64,000 bases of DNA from contig NW_023501067.1 of NCBI RefSeq assembly GCF_014066305.1, forward strand, positions 496,001 through 560,000, given 5' to 3'. Origin of the DNA: Letharia columbiana. Taxonomy: Eukaryota > Ascomycota > Lecanoromycetes > Lecanorales > Parmeliaceae. Made by a program: the position numbers and the translations under genes. Position 1 is the first letter of the stretch; every line of letters starts with the position of its first letter. Of the stretch, positions 46,234 through 55,910 are shown piece by piece. The notes beneath the pieces are model-generated. The model worked only from the letters and a program-made list of their open reading frames with translations, was not told the origin of the DNA and did no database searches.

Positions 46234-47364
46234 TCAACTCCCAAACCCCTCAATCATCCCCTCCCACTCCCCCGGCTGTGGCTCATCATCCCAAATTCTA
46301 CTCCCTTCTACTACAGGCCAAGTGTAATTTTCAGGCAGCGGCGTCGGTACCTGGTGCTTATACGCCAAGTCCAGCACCTCATCGAAATTCCTGCATTTAT
46401 GCCATGTGTTGAAATTGGCAAACGGACGCGGATAGTTCTTGATCCAGTGGTTGCTCATCAGCCCAACATCGGCGTGGCACATGATATTCTGGCGTGTCAT
46501 TTCGATGCAATGGTCTTTTCCTTTCTTGTCAGCGGAGAGGTCCTTCCAGGTAGGCAAGAAACAGTGCTGGGATAGGGTAGGAGGGGAAGAAATCACCGAT
46601 ATGCAAGCGCACTGTTCTCGGCTTATCGGTGAATTCGATCGCTTTGTCTTTATAGTAGTCGAAGTAGGTGGCCATGCGGATGAGGTTTAGGCAGTGCAGC
46701 TGATGGATTACCTCGAACGATGTCATGTAGCCACCGCCAAGTTCTTCCGGCAGACGCACGTCGTCTGCTGTGCCGCCCGAGAGGAGCACTTCTTCAAGGG
46801 TGGAGCTGCCAGGGTATACTAGTGGTGAAGAAAGATGTTACTGCTACAGCTCTGAGAGGAAGAAGGAAGGATATTGCTGTGTGGGGGGGGGAGGGTACGT
46901 ACGTGACTCCAGTTTCTTCCATTCAGCGTCGATTTCTGGGCTTGGGTGGCCGCGATATGGCGATGGCCAGTTTAGGGAGCCGTTGAATTGCACTAATCTG
47001 TAGCGATTGTCGATTTGGTTCAATACGGGTGCTAACATTTTCAGTCAGGGCCTCTGAAATCTTTTGGTAAAATTTTGCGGAAGTGCCTACAATAGAAAGA
47101 TTGGAGTTCGAGGCAATGCTGGTTTGCATTGAGCTGCCAGCGCAGCCCGAGTACAAACATCAGGATGCACACCAACACTACTACTATTTCGCAAACTCGG
47201 AGCGTAACTGTCTTCCATTGCGACCGGTCATACTTTTGCCTGTCAGGGAGCTGCTCTTCTCCAAGTAAGCTTTCTATTTGTCCATGATGGAGCTTCTCAT
47301 GCAACGAATCTTCTGAAAGTGCGAGAGCAGTCTTGGAGTACTTGAAAAGGTCGAAAGAAGGCAT
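46234..47364 (-). CDS. DUF3328 / UstYa-like oxidase
   Basis: Four exons (47091-47364, 46903-47031, 46597-46818, 46234-46514) join in frame to 301 aa; introns are 59, 84 and 82 nt. The N-terminus is cytosolic and polar, followed by one membrane helix (about 60-80, VCEIVVVLVCILMFVLGL). The lumenal domain has both family motifs: HQLHCLN (46655-46675, HxxHC) and, across the last intron, HIDHCIEMTRQNIMC (the HC..R element). UstYa-type enzymes are putative metal-dependent oxidases that crosslink or cyclise Tyr-containing core peptides in ustiloxin, phomopsin and related RiPP pathways. Some members act on other metabolites. The ATG at 47364 is chosen because the longer frame upstream starts only with TTG. 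Its place 1.9 kb from a Kex2-type Tyr-rich repeat precursor makes a RiPP role attractive. The sequence looks intact. Confidence 0.85.
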
Positions 47365-47879
47365 CTCGAGTCCAAAGGTGCTTAGGTCTTTGTCAGGAAA
47401 TCCCTGATAACTTTCTCCGGTAAAGAATTTTGTTGAGTCGAGGCGTTCGAGGAGATGAAATGAGTTGCTCAAGGAAGGCTGAGGAGACAAGATTATCGGG
47501 ATCCTTGTACGACCTACATCCCAGATCTGAGGGGTTGGCTTTGATCCTGCTGCGCATGTTAAGGTCTTACGGGGCTCCCCTTTTCCCCAGAGAACAGTAC
47601 ATTGATGGGATACTCATGCTAGAGAAAAGCATAATCTCAATCACGCCAATCTTCCCGCAACACGTTTCTTTCAATTATGGAGATGAACAAGGATGGATGC
47701 GGAGCGAATTTACCACGTCCAAGCTCGTACGGGATCGGCGTCCTCGACCTCATCAAGTTTTCTTCAGCAGGCTCGCGTTCATGTCACGCGCAAAGCTGCA
47801 ACGAACGAAGGTCAATGGACGAACCACGATGCGAAGTGTCTCACATCCGTTGGCAGACTTGATGCCTGAAACAACGCAT

Positions 47880-48390
47880 GGCTTGGCACAGCATATACTT
47901 GACTCAGCCTAGGACCAGACTACAAGACTGATATTGCGGAGGTGGGCTCCCTTCCCGTCTGACCTGCATAAAATTCTCCAATCCGGTGCGGGACGACTGG
48001 ACGATGCGAGGCCCAACGCGCGTGCATGATACACCGGAATGGGCTTCCCCGCACTGTACCTAAACCCCAGCATGGCTTGGCATTGCACCTGCCATTTCAA
48101 TGGCAGGATCAGGATACAAGACTGATATTGCGGGGCAGGACGGTCCGCTGTCTGATATGCATGTGGTTTATAAGATTTCGTGTGGGACAAAGGGACGATG
48201 CGAGGCCCAATCTGCATGCAAGATGCCAGGAGTAGGTTTCCCCGCAACGGACCTAAATCCCAGCATGGCGCGGCATTGCATGGTCTTTGCTCAGAGCAGG
48301 ACCAGCCTATAGAACTGATGTTGCAGGGCCAGACGAAAAAGATTTGGTGTAGGACATGGGGACGATGACACGCTAGAACATTGAAAGGTA
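47880..48390. repeat. Degenerate tandem repeat, ~2.5 copies of ~190 bp
   Basis: The blocks TACAAGACTGATATTGCGG, GACGATGCGAGGCCCAA and CCCAGCATGG(C)..GGCATTGCA recur in the same order at about 47918-48090 and 48105-48290. A third, worn partial copy (ACTGATGTTGCAGGGCCAGA) starts at about 48310. Frames are broken in both directions, so no gene is called. Confidence 0.75.
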
Positions 48391-49282
48391 TACATGTGAA
48401 GTTGAATGGAAGTCAGATACATAGCCGAGTAGCGACTTCGCATACGAACAAGGTTTACGCTAACGCAGGGTACTGCTTGCTGAGACATACCTTAGAACAA
48501 CTATTGTACCATCATTTTGACGATTGATCGACTTGTTTTGAAGATACAGAACTATGAGGATTCAACTCGTCTAATTTTCTTGGCCTCTCATTGAAAATGC
48601 ATGAATGATAGCGCATGCGCATGCGAGGTGCATAGAAATTATCTGCTCCGGAAGTTCAGGTGCATGAGAACGAGCTTCCTTGAAATCTCATCTTCAGCTG
48701 GTCCCAAATTCACTCTGACGCAAAGTCTTTTCAGAATGCGGATATGATGCAAAAGCAACACTTGTCAAACCGGATTCAGAAGATCAATAGCCCAACAACG
48801 CTGTCCAACACCTTAACCACCAGCCCCGCATCTCGTTCTCTGACCAGTGGGAAGGGCTCGGATGGGACACGAGCGATGGTGCCTACAGATCATACAGCAG
48901 TGCAAAGTGGGGTACTCCACTCCGAGCATGGACTGACAGGATGTCGCTGGCGCACCACCTTCCTACGCAGCATTTAATTGGATGGCCGATCCAAAACTCA
49001 GAATGTGTTACGAGCATTGCGAGCAGGATCCAGTAACGGTGCAGGATTTTAAAATTCGACCCTAGGGGCTGCCGAACACTCGTTGTTCATTCCGAAGCTA
49101 GAGTGTGATAGTAAGGTCAGCTGAGGAGGTTGCAACCAGCACCAAGTCTCCATAAAAGCATTACAATCCTCTTCTATTTGAATTCCCCTATTCCTCAATC
49201 CGACTGTCCCCTACATCATTGTCTGTTGCTCAAAATTGCTTCGAAAATTACTCACCTCAAAAGGCAAGACCGATAATCCAAC
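48391..49282. other. Intergenic, upstream of the precursor-like gene
   Basis: No gene was found. The last ~130 bases probably hold the promoter and 5' leader of the gene at 49283. Confidence 0.5.
49152..49157 (+). promoter_or_regulatory. TATA-like ATAAAA upstream of the precursor-like gene
   Basis: An ATAAAA hexamer about 130 bases before the ATG is followed by a pyrimidine-rich stretch, a common arrangement for fungal start regions. It is only a positional guess. Confidence 0.25.
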
Positions 49283-49784
49283 ATGCATTTCCAACCCTCG
49301 GTCATCGCCGTCTTCGCGGCAATGCTCACTGTGACCATCGCAGCGCCAACATCTGGCTCTGAAATCAAAGTGAGTTTCCGGCAGACACGTTCCAACGTTT
49401 CAGAAGTTGAGATTTGAAAAGGAGAAGCGAGTGGCAGCTCCTGGCGATCCAGGCAAAGACTATGTCTACCCGTTCAAAACCTACCCGGAGGAAGAGAAGC
49501 GATCCGATCCAGCCAAAGACTACGTTTACCCGTTCAAAACCTACCCGGGAGAGGAAAACGATCCGATCCAGCCAAAGACTATATCTACCCATTCAAAACC
49601 TACCCGGAAGAAGAGAAGCGATCCGATCCAGCCAAAGACTACATCTACCCGTTCAAAACCTACCCGGAAGACGAGAAGCGCGCTGCGGCTCAGGTGAGTG
49701 CTTCGATAGACAAGCTTCATTCCTTCATGGTTGGTGGAGAAGCGCGGATCTGATGGTGTTTAGGAGTTCGAGGAGGGCAAATAG
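49283..49784 (+). CDS. RiPP precursor-like gene: signal peptide plus four Kex2-type Tyr-rich repeats, frame broken
   Basis: Exon 1 (49283-49369) encodes a secretory signal (MHFQPSVIAVFAAMLTVTIA, then AP). Exon 2 (49404-49693) encodes four tandem ~20-codon units, each with KDY(V/I)YPFKTYP followed by an acidic stretch. Units 1, 3 and 4 end in Lys-Arg, the Kex2 cleavage pair, and a Lys-Arg also precedes unit 1. Exon 3 (49764-49784) adds a short acidic tail and stop after a GTGAGT...CTGAT...TTTAG intron. This is the layout of dikaritin precursors (UstA, PhomA types), whose Tyr-containing cores are cut out by Kex2 and cyclised by UstYa oxidases. Two oddities are present. The first intron would be only 34 nt. 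Unit 2 also lacks one base relative to the others (about 49549-49560), so units 3 and 4 are out of frame with units 1 and 2. As given, the frame would stop near 49697. The product and any toxicity are unknown. Confidence 0.75.
49440..49682 (+). repeat. Four ~60-bp tandem repeats in the precursor-like gene
   Basis: Repeat starts lie at about 49440, 49500, 49560 and 49620. GATCCGATCCAGCCAAAGAC and GTTCAAAACCTACCCGG recur almost unchanged. Units 1, 3 and 4 are frame-compatible with each other at the peptide level. Unit 2 is one base short near its end. Differences fall mainly at third codon positions or as V/I and E/D exchanges, suggesting selection on the encoded peptide before any break. Confidence 0.9.
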
Positions 49785-50449
49785 GCGACCCAGCAAGAGG
49801 ACTTCAGGTCTTCGGTCTCGGGGAAGATATCAGAGGGGTTGCGCTGAAACGTGGGGTTTTTAATCTTCTAGGGCGAAGCACCGTTGACGAGACCGAGGTT
49901 GGATTTTTGGTAATTCAGAAGGGTCTCTCTTTATAGCCTATATCTCGATTGCGGATATTTGTGATGAAAGCAGCCATGAGCTTTGCTCCCAATCATTCGA
50001 ACCTTTTGCCTCGAAAGCGTAACAGATATCCAAAGTTGCATGCGCACAGATAGTTGCCAATTGCTTGATTGATGTCATGTGCGAAATCATGGCCAATGGA
50101 TATAGTTGACTCCTTATTTTATGTCCTGTAATGCTGATCGCGGATCGAACTTTGTCACCATCTGATAAGGTGAGTGAAAGCACGGAGGTCCCATTTGCAG
50201 AATCTCACGAGACATCGCATCCTGATGGAACGAGCTCTCTGCGCCCTGCATGCGACCATGTTGATCGGGCAGAGGAAGAAGGATAGGCCATTCACGTCAT
50301 ACGACCTTGCGTTCTAGACCTGGTCTGAGGTCTGAGCATCTCCCATTGGATATTGCATTTCTCCCGCTACTTTGCCCTTTGGTTTAACAAGGAGTAGAGT
50401 TATCCTTTAAAGGAAGCTTGTGTACAGACTCCAGGACATCGATCGAGCC
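49785..50449. other. Intergenic between the precursor-like gene and the UstY remnant
   Basis: No gene was recognised; only short open frames are present. Confidence 0.45.
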
Positions 50450-50998
50450 ATGAGCTCCTCTCAAGTCCTGATCTGCAAGGTCATTGCCGGTCGTCTAGCT
50501 TTCATTTGCACAACGCTCCTCACCCTTGAAGTTTCTCATTCAGCACATCTCCCTTCCTTCCGGACTATGAGGTGTAAACCTCGGTCGCATAGTACCAGGA
50601 TGCGTGCAAGTAGCCGAAGAAAATCAACTTGTTAAGCGAAGACTACTCAGATCGGAAGTCAGCGATGATAAAGCCCAAATGGGAAGTTGTGGGTGCAGCG
50701 CAATGAAACGTATAAGCAGGATGTTCCACGCCTTACATTGCCTGAACACGGTACGAGACGACTTGGAAGACAAGACGAGTCATCAAACGCGCGAGATATC
50801 AGGTCGGTCAGCAAGCCGTGGGGAGCCTGATCATCGCACGGGAGACTACGTTCAGCACCGCTTTGCATGTATTGCCAAGGTAAGTTACTCACAACTGGAC
50901 TTCGATTGTCGAGTCTCAAACCCCTCCTGCTTTGGGCGTAGAAAACTCAGATGGCATTCCTTTAGAACCAAAAAAGGTGTTGCCTGTCAATCTGATTG
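50450..50998 (+). pseudogene. Remnant of a second DUF3328 / UstYa-like gene
   Basis: A hydrophobic segment (VLICKVIAGRLAFICTTLLTLEV, from about 50468) stands in place of the usual single membrane helix. In other frames follow LGRIVPGCVQVAEEN (about 50583-50625), which resembles the family block before the first motif, and FHALHCLNTVR (50724-50756), the HxxHC motif with its usual LR end. The expected second motif is only faintly visible (DYVQHRFACIAK, about 50848-50883, with Arg where Cys is expected). The ~60-100 residues that normally separate the helix from the GRG/GRI block are missing, and the frame changes at about 50573. I read this as a decayed or internally deleted paralogue. An unusual multi-exon gene continuing to 51144 remains possible. 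Confidence 0.5.
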
Positions 50999-51640
50999 AA
51001 CGTTTCCTCCTCTTCGGAACCCTTGTTTTGGCTCAGCGGACTGCATCTAAATTTCGCTACAGTAGCACCTATCCCGTATCTTGGCAGGTAGTAAATATCA
51101 GGGGCTGCCGACCGTATAGTACATCAAGAATTCGTTGCTTTTAACACAGCACAACTCAGTAACAAAGCGACTTATAGGGAAAATCTTAGTATCGCGAACT
51201 CTTTTTCTGAGTAGATATAAAAGTTTGTCATACAAAATTTGATGGTAAACCTTTTAAGTCAGAGGTTATTCCGTTGCAAAGAAAGCAGTAATCTTTGATG
51301 TTCGGCCAAGAAATTTACTATCCATCTGCCAAGATATGGGATGGCCCGATTTGGTCCCATTCATGCACAGATCTAACGTATCCTCAACATCCTGTGGGTC
51401 ATTATGTGCGCCCCTGACGGAAGCATTGAGCCACCATGGGAGGAGACAGATACTTCAGGCAACATCATGAGGTATGGGGTCGATGGAGAGGGTTACCAGC
51501 ACGAGCGCAAAGATACGCGACGGCTTTGGAGGTAAGTCTGCAGTCCGAAGAGCAGGCAGTGGAGCTTTAGGATTGGTACACGGGAGATACCGTGGAGAGC
51601 GTCAATTTGCAAGGAACCCGCAAGACTGACGTTGGATCCA
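50999..51640. other. Intergenic
   Basis: No gene was found between the UstY-like remnant and the 3' end of the gamma-glutamyltranspeptidase gene. Confidence 0.45.
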
Positions 51641-53519
51641 TCATACTGGAAAGGCCGCCCCATCCCCTCTAGGATCACTCCCAGCACTAAACACATGCCG
51701 CCCATCTTCCATATGACATCTGATTACTTGTCCTCTACCAAATAGTCCCCTCTGATGTCCTCTGACTGTTTCAACCTTATGCCCCAATGCTGTCAAGCCC
51801 TTCTTGACCTGCTCGCTGATGCCATCTTCGAGATAAATAGTATCCAACAAACTGCCCTGATCTGGCATACCAGCCCCTATACAGAATCTCGGCGCATCTA
51901 GCGCAGCTTGTGGTTCGTACTTGAACGCTAGCATGTTCAACAAGACTTGGACATGCCCTTGTGGCTGCATGAAGCCACCCATCACGCCATATACGGAGTG
52001 TAAGCTGCCATCATCCGGATTCGTGATCATAGATGGGATGATAGTATGATACGGCCTTTTCCTCGGCGCAAAGACGTTGGGATGGCCTTCTTCCAATGAG
52101 AACCCCGCACCACGATTTTGCAAGGTGAAGCCGCAGCCTTTGGGAATGATGCATGTGCCGAAGCCGCCGAAGTTACTGTTGATGAAACTGCAGCCGTTGC
52201 CATCCTTGTCGGTGGTGGCGAAATAGACGGTATCGCTGTGGTTGTGGGCCGGTGAGCCGTGAGCTGGACGTTCTGATGCTTTTTTGGGGTTGAAGAGTTT
52301 GGCGCGTTCAGCAAGGTAGGGCTTTGAGATCATTTCCTCGGTTGGTACTTTGACGACGTTGGGGTCTGCGACAAACCAGGCGGCGTCTGCAAAAGAAATA
52401 CGGAGAGCTTCGATGACCGCATGGAGGTACTCGGTGCAATTGTGCTCCTTTTCCGCGAAATTACGAATCTTGCCCGCTTTCTCGAGTTCTTCCAGTATTC
52501 CAAGGGCCATCAAAGCAACTATTCCTTGACCATTAGGTGGGTGTTCCCATACTTCCACTCCATGGGATGGGGCGGTCTGGCTAGGTTGTCCATCGAGACC
52601 TTTACTCTGGATGGCACCGATGTCTTGGCTGTTGAATATCAAGGAAATTGGTTTTGTTTCCTCGGTTCCTGTTTGGGCGTGGTATCTCATATCTTCAAGA
52701 GTTAGATGACCTCCGAGGTCCTGAACGACTTTTACCAGAGCTTCGGCTACCGAACCCTCGTAGAATCCAGCTTTGCCATTTTTGGCGAGAAGCCGGAACG
52801 TATTAGCGAGGGTTGGATTGTAGAACAATTCTCCTGGCCTAGGCGCTCGTTTGCCGTCTGGTGCTTTGCTGTCCGTTTTCAACATTTCGCCAAAGTTTGG
52901 GGAAGCATTGCGGATGAGCTTCTCGCTGGCGCGCCACTACCAATGATTAGCGCTGATCCATATGTGATGAAATTTCGCTGCTCACAAAAAACGAAGACAG
53001 CTCTGCCACCGGAAAACCCTCTTCGCCAAGCTCAATCGCAGGTTTCAGGATATCCTCCATGCTGAGCTTTCCACTACCGAACCTCTCAATTGTGTCTACC
53101 CATCCAGCTGCGGCCCCTGGGGTCGTAACAGCTTGGACGCTTGTCATAGGGATTGTCCCAGGCTCTCCGGGCTTCACCCCTAAGTCCTTTCGCATTTGTT
53201 CCAATGAACCGCTTCCTGAAGACCGGCCAGACCCATTCATAGATTCCACCTTCCTAGTCTTGGCGTTGTAGAAGAGACAGAACATATCGCCCCCAATCCC
53301 GGTGGAAGAGGGTTCCGTCATATTCAAGGCAGCTGCCACGGCCACAGCCGCATCTGCTGCGTTCCCGCCAGCCCGTAACATTCTCTGCCCTGCTTGAGCA
53401 GCCAGCGGCTGGGTACACGCAACGATGCCATTGGTACTATGAACAACGCTTCGACGACTAGGAAAGGAGATGAACTCGGGATCTGAGGATGGATAAATGG
53501 CAGAGGCATTGAGAGGCAT
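51641..53519 (-). CDS. Gamma-glutamyltranspeptidase family enzyme
   Basis: The enzyme removes or transfers the gamma-glutamyl group of glutathione and its conjugates. Exon 1 (52986-53519) and exon 2 (51641-52936) join across a 49-nt intron (GTGAGC..GGTAG) to 609 aa, normal for the family. Visible motifs are [21 protein letters not shown] with GIGGDMF (large subunit), [15 protein letters not shown], the [14 protein letters not shown] site where the catalytic Thr starts the small subunit after self-cleavage, [12 protein letters not shown], and [19 protein letters not shown] near the end. No signal peptide is seen ([12 protein letters not shown] start), so a cytosolic enzyme like bacterial YwrD-type GGTs is likely. 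In ustiloxin-type pathways a thiol is attached to the cyclic core and trimmed, so a GGT beside a UstYa-like oxidase and a precursor-like gene is suggestive. It may equally be an unrelated housekeeping gene. Confidence 0.9.
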
Positions 53520-53689
53520 TGTCGATGTAACAGCTTACGAATCATATATGAAGTACGTGACGGATACCGCGAGATCTATTGACATTGAAATTGAGAAGGA
53601 GGGGATGGAGTGGGGTTATTAGTAGACAGGCTCGCGGGTGACAAAAAGATTGGAACGCCAAGCCCGCACTAAGTGCGGGGAATCGCACA

Positions 53690-54060
53690 CAGATTTATAT
53701 ACGATTCTCCATTTTCTTTGCATCTTTCTATTTATATACTATCTTTATTAAGTTATTATACTATCGATATCGACTAATATATATCTAAGCGAGTTTATAT
53801 TAAAATACCTTACGTAATAACGTAGATCTATTATTTCGTAAAATATTTAATATTATAGATATCTCTTCTAGTTTCTTATCTTATATCTATTACGATATAA
53901 CTCGTTAAGCTCTTTATAATCTAAATTATAAAGAAATATATAATTAGTTTAATAAAATTATATTAAAAGATATTAAAAATATAGAATTAATATTAAAAGA
54001 AAATAAGTTTTATATTTTAATTTTAATATAAGAGTAATTAAAATATTTTAAAATACTACG
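53690..54060. repeat. AT-rich block, RIP-like
   Basis: An abrupt change to very AT-rich sequence with TA-dinucleotide excess and no coding frame begins ~170 bases upstream of the GGT start. It ends as abruptly at 54060. It looks like an unidentifiable, heavily mutated repeat relic. Confidence 0.7.
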
Positions 54061-54894
54061 CCCGGACTCGCCGAGATATGGGGCACAGGCAGCGCGAGGA
54101 AATACCCAGGATGACTATATCTCCAGATGGTACTGTAAAGCAGAAACTAGAGAGATTTGTGTTCTTCGTGAGTAGATCACTTAATTAGGCACCCGATATA
54201 TGTAATATAGCCATCCCTCGCCCGGAAGGGGATTTGATACCCGCTTTTAGAAAGCCGATCAGCGGAACTCCAAGAGCAGATTAGATAGGGATGATTCAAT
54301 CGAGGAGACAGCATCACGTTCACTCTGAGTGCTACCATCACGGATATCGAGTGCGAGATGTTGACTGAAAAGGGATGCTCTAATAATCCTATTGTCATGA
54401 TTGTTGTGGCAGGCTCTCTTCCGCATTGATATACCCTTTTGTCTTGACGGTACCTTCCAACCGCTTTCCCCAATGTGCTTGCCGCGCGGTGCCTACTCGC
54501 TTTAGGAGATCACTTCTAATGATGGTTTCTTGATCCACAGTGACCTGAGCACCTTTCAAAGGACTGGATTCTTCACCCGTTATGCAGCTTCGGGACAGTC
54601 CAGTTTCTTCGTTGTCTAGAAGTATTACAGTTGTTGCAGACTTGGTAGAATCAATTATGAGTGTTGCTCAATAAAGACCTTTCGAAAAATGCATTTGCCT
54701 CCATGCCGTCGTAATCTTATCAGCAGCTTTTCACTAACTTGACAGTGGTATACACAAATGCTGGGCTTGAATTTTTCTTTGCACAAGTGCCATTCTGTAC
54801 CTTCCGGTACCAAGTATAAGTCTCTGTTAGCTTCATGTTCGTCTAGGATCACTGTTGCTTAGAACGGCCCAGCGGCTGCTATGACTATCTGTTC
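54061..54894. other. Normal-composition island between AT-rich blocks
   Basis: GC content returns to that of the gene-bearing part. There are several short minus-strand frames and nothing recognisable. Confidence 0.4.
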
Positions 54895-55410
54895 GTGAGG
54901 ATGATCAAGACTGGTATGAAAGCGAGGCATCGTGTAGAGTATGATGATGAAAAGGACTTCATTACTATAGAGGCCAGTAGGAGGGAGCCCACCAGCATCA
55001 ATAGATCACTTGGGGATCTACTCGAAGAGATTATCGCCGATTTACGATCTCGCAACCAATGCTTGACAGACTTGAGTGGATTATTAGACGGCCCAGCGGC
55101 CGATGCTGATCTTGATGAAAGGCGAGCCACTCCGATAGTATCCTTCAAGATCTCCGGAACAGCAGAGGTTTGGACTCGAAAAGCCATAGATAGCTTTCCC
55201 AAAATAGACGTAACACTTGCCGAGCGCTTGGGCGAGGCCAACTGGCAGAGGTACCAGAGAGTATCAAAGAAGCTGAACGGGACAATTATTGAAAAAGAGA
55301 AAATTCGCGACCTGGGCCATCCGACCATAGAAAAAGCAAATATCTCCGATCGTATTCAATGGGTGATCTACCAGCTTAAATACATCAGACGAAAGCCGAG
55401 TGGGTGTTAG
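54895..55410 (+). CDS. Truncated hypothetical protein, cut by a foldback element
   Basis: The open frame of 171 codons has good fungal codon use. It resembles the N-terminal/middle part of a widespread, uncharacterised ascomycete family. It has a helical segment SLGDLLEEIIADLRSRNQCLTDLSGLLDGP, then an LAERLGEANWQRYQRVSKKL block that in relatives precedes a Cys-rich or ankyrin-bearing C-terminus. The stop codon falls exactly at the left edge (55411) of an inverted-repeat element, so the remainder was probably lost when the element inserted. The ATG at 54895 or 54901 may not be the original start. No function can be assigned. Confidence 0.45.
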   Translation: MRMIKTGMKARHRVEYDDEKDFITIEASRREPTSINRSLGDLLEEIIADLRSRNQCLTDLSGLLDGPAADADLDERRATPIVSFKISGTAEVWTRKAIDSFPKIDVTLAERLGEANWQRYQRVSKKLNGTIIEKEKIRDLGHPTIEKANISDRIQWVIYQLKYIRRKPSGC

Positions 55411-55575
55411 CAGACCCCCGGGGGCCTATTTAGGTCCAGATAGGGGTGTCTGGCGCGAAGGGACACCCCGGGACTAATTATTAGCAACACAGCTAAAAAG
55501 CCTGGTCCCGGGGGTGTCTGCGCTTGACAGCCAGACACCCCTATTTGGACCTAAATAGGGCCCCGGAAGGGCCGA
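55411..55575. mobile_element. Foldback / MITE-like element
   Basis: The left arm (about 55420-55477, GGCCTATTTAGGTCCAGATA then GGGGTGTCTGGC, later GGGACACCCCGGGACTA) is mirrored by the right arm (about 55500-55564) as its reverse complement with few mismatches. The arms enclose only about 20 bases, so nearly the whole element could form a hairpin. It has no coding capacity. GC-rich and not RIP-mutated, it contrasts with its neighbours. Confidence 0.75.
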
Positions 55576-55773
55576 GGGGCCCCGTGGCTAAATTTGGCCC
55601 CCCAGCCTGTCTACACCCAGTCTGTGACTCTCACACACACTCTTCACCCCAATAGTCTACATAGGTATAGACACCTAGATTACACTCTTGATGGGCAGTA
55701 TAGACATAAAGTAGACACCTAGCTGCATCTACAAGTAGGCTATTCAAGTAAGCCACTATGGCAGAGTTTAGTA

Positions 55774-55910
55774 AATTAGCCGAATCATACCTCCCGGACT
55801 TAAGGCTACCGAATCATACCCCAAATTTTGGTGTAGGGGTATGATTCAGTAATTAGGGGTATGATTCGGTAAGGATTCATAGTTCTCGGGGGTATGATTC
55901 GGTAATTAGC
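55774..55910. mobile_element. Small inverted-repeat element built of GGGGTATGATTCGGTAA units
   Basis: The motif GGTATGATTC(G/A)GTAA occurs three times on the plus strand (about 55837, 55857, 55890). Its complement (CCGAATCATACC) occurs twice (55780, 55809). The outer copies form terminal inverted repeats ending in ATTAGC/GCTAAT-like bases. This is the structure of a very small MITE, non-coding. Confidence 0.65.

Noticed and set aside
47909..48247. Minus-strand frame over the ~190-bp tandem repeat as a second precursor gene
   Set aside because: There is no signal peptide and there are no regularly spaced Lys-Arg sites. The repeat copies are in different frames.
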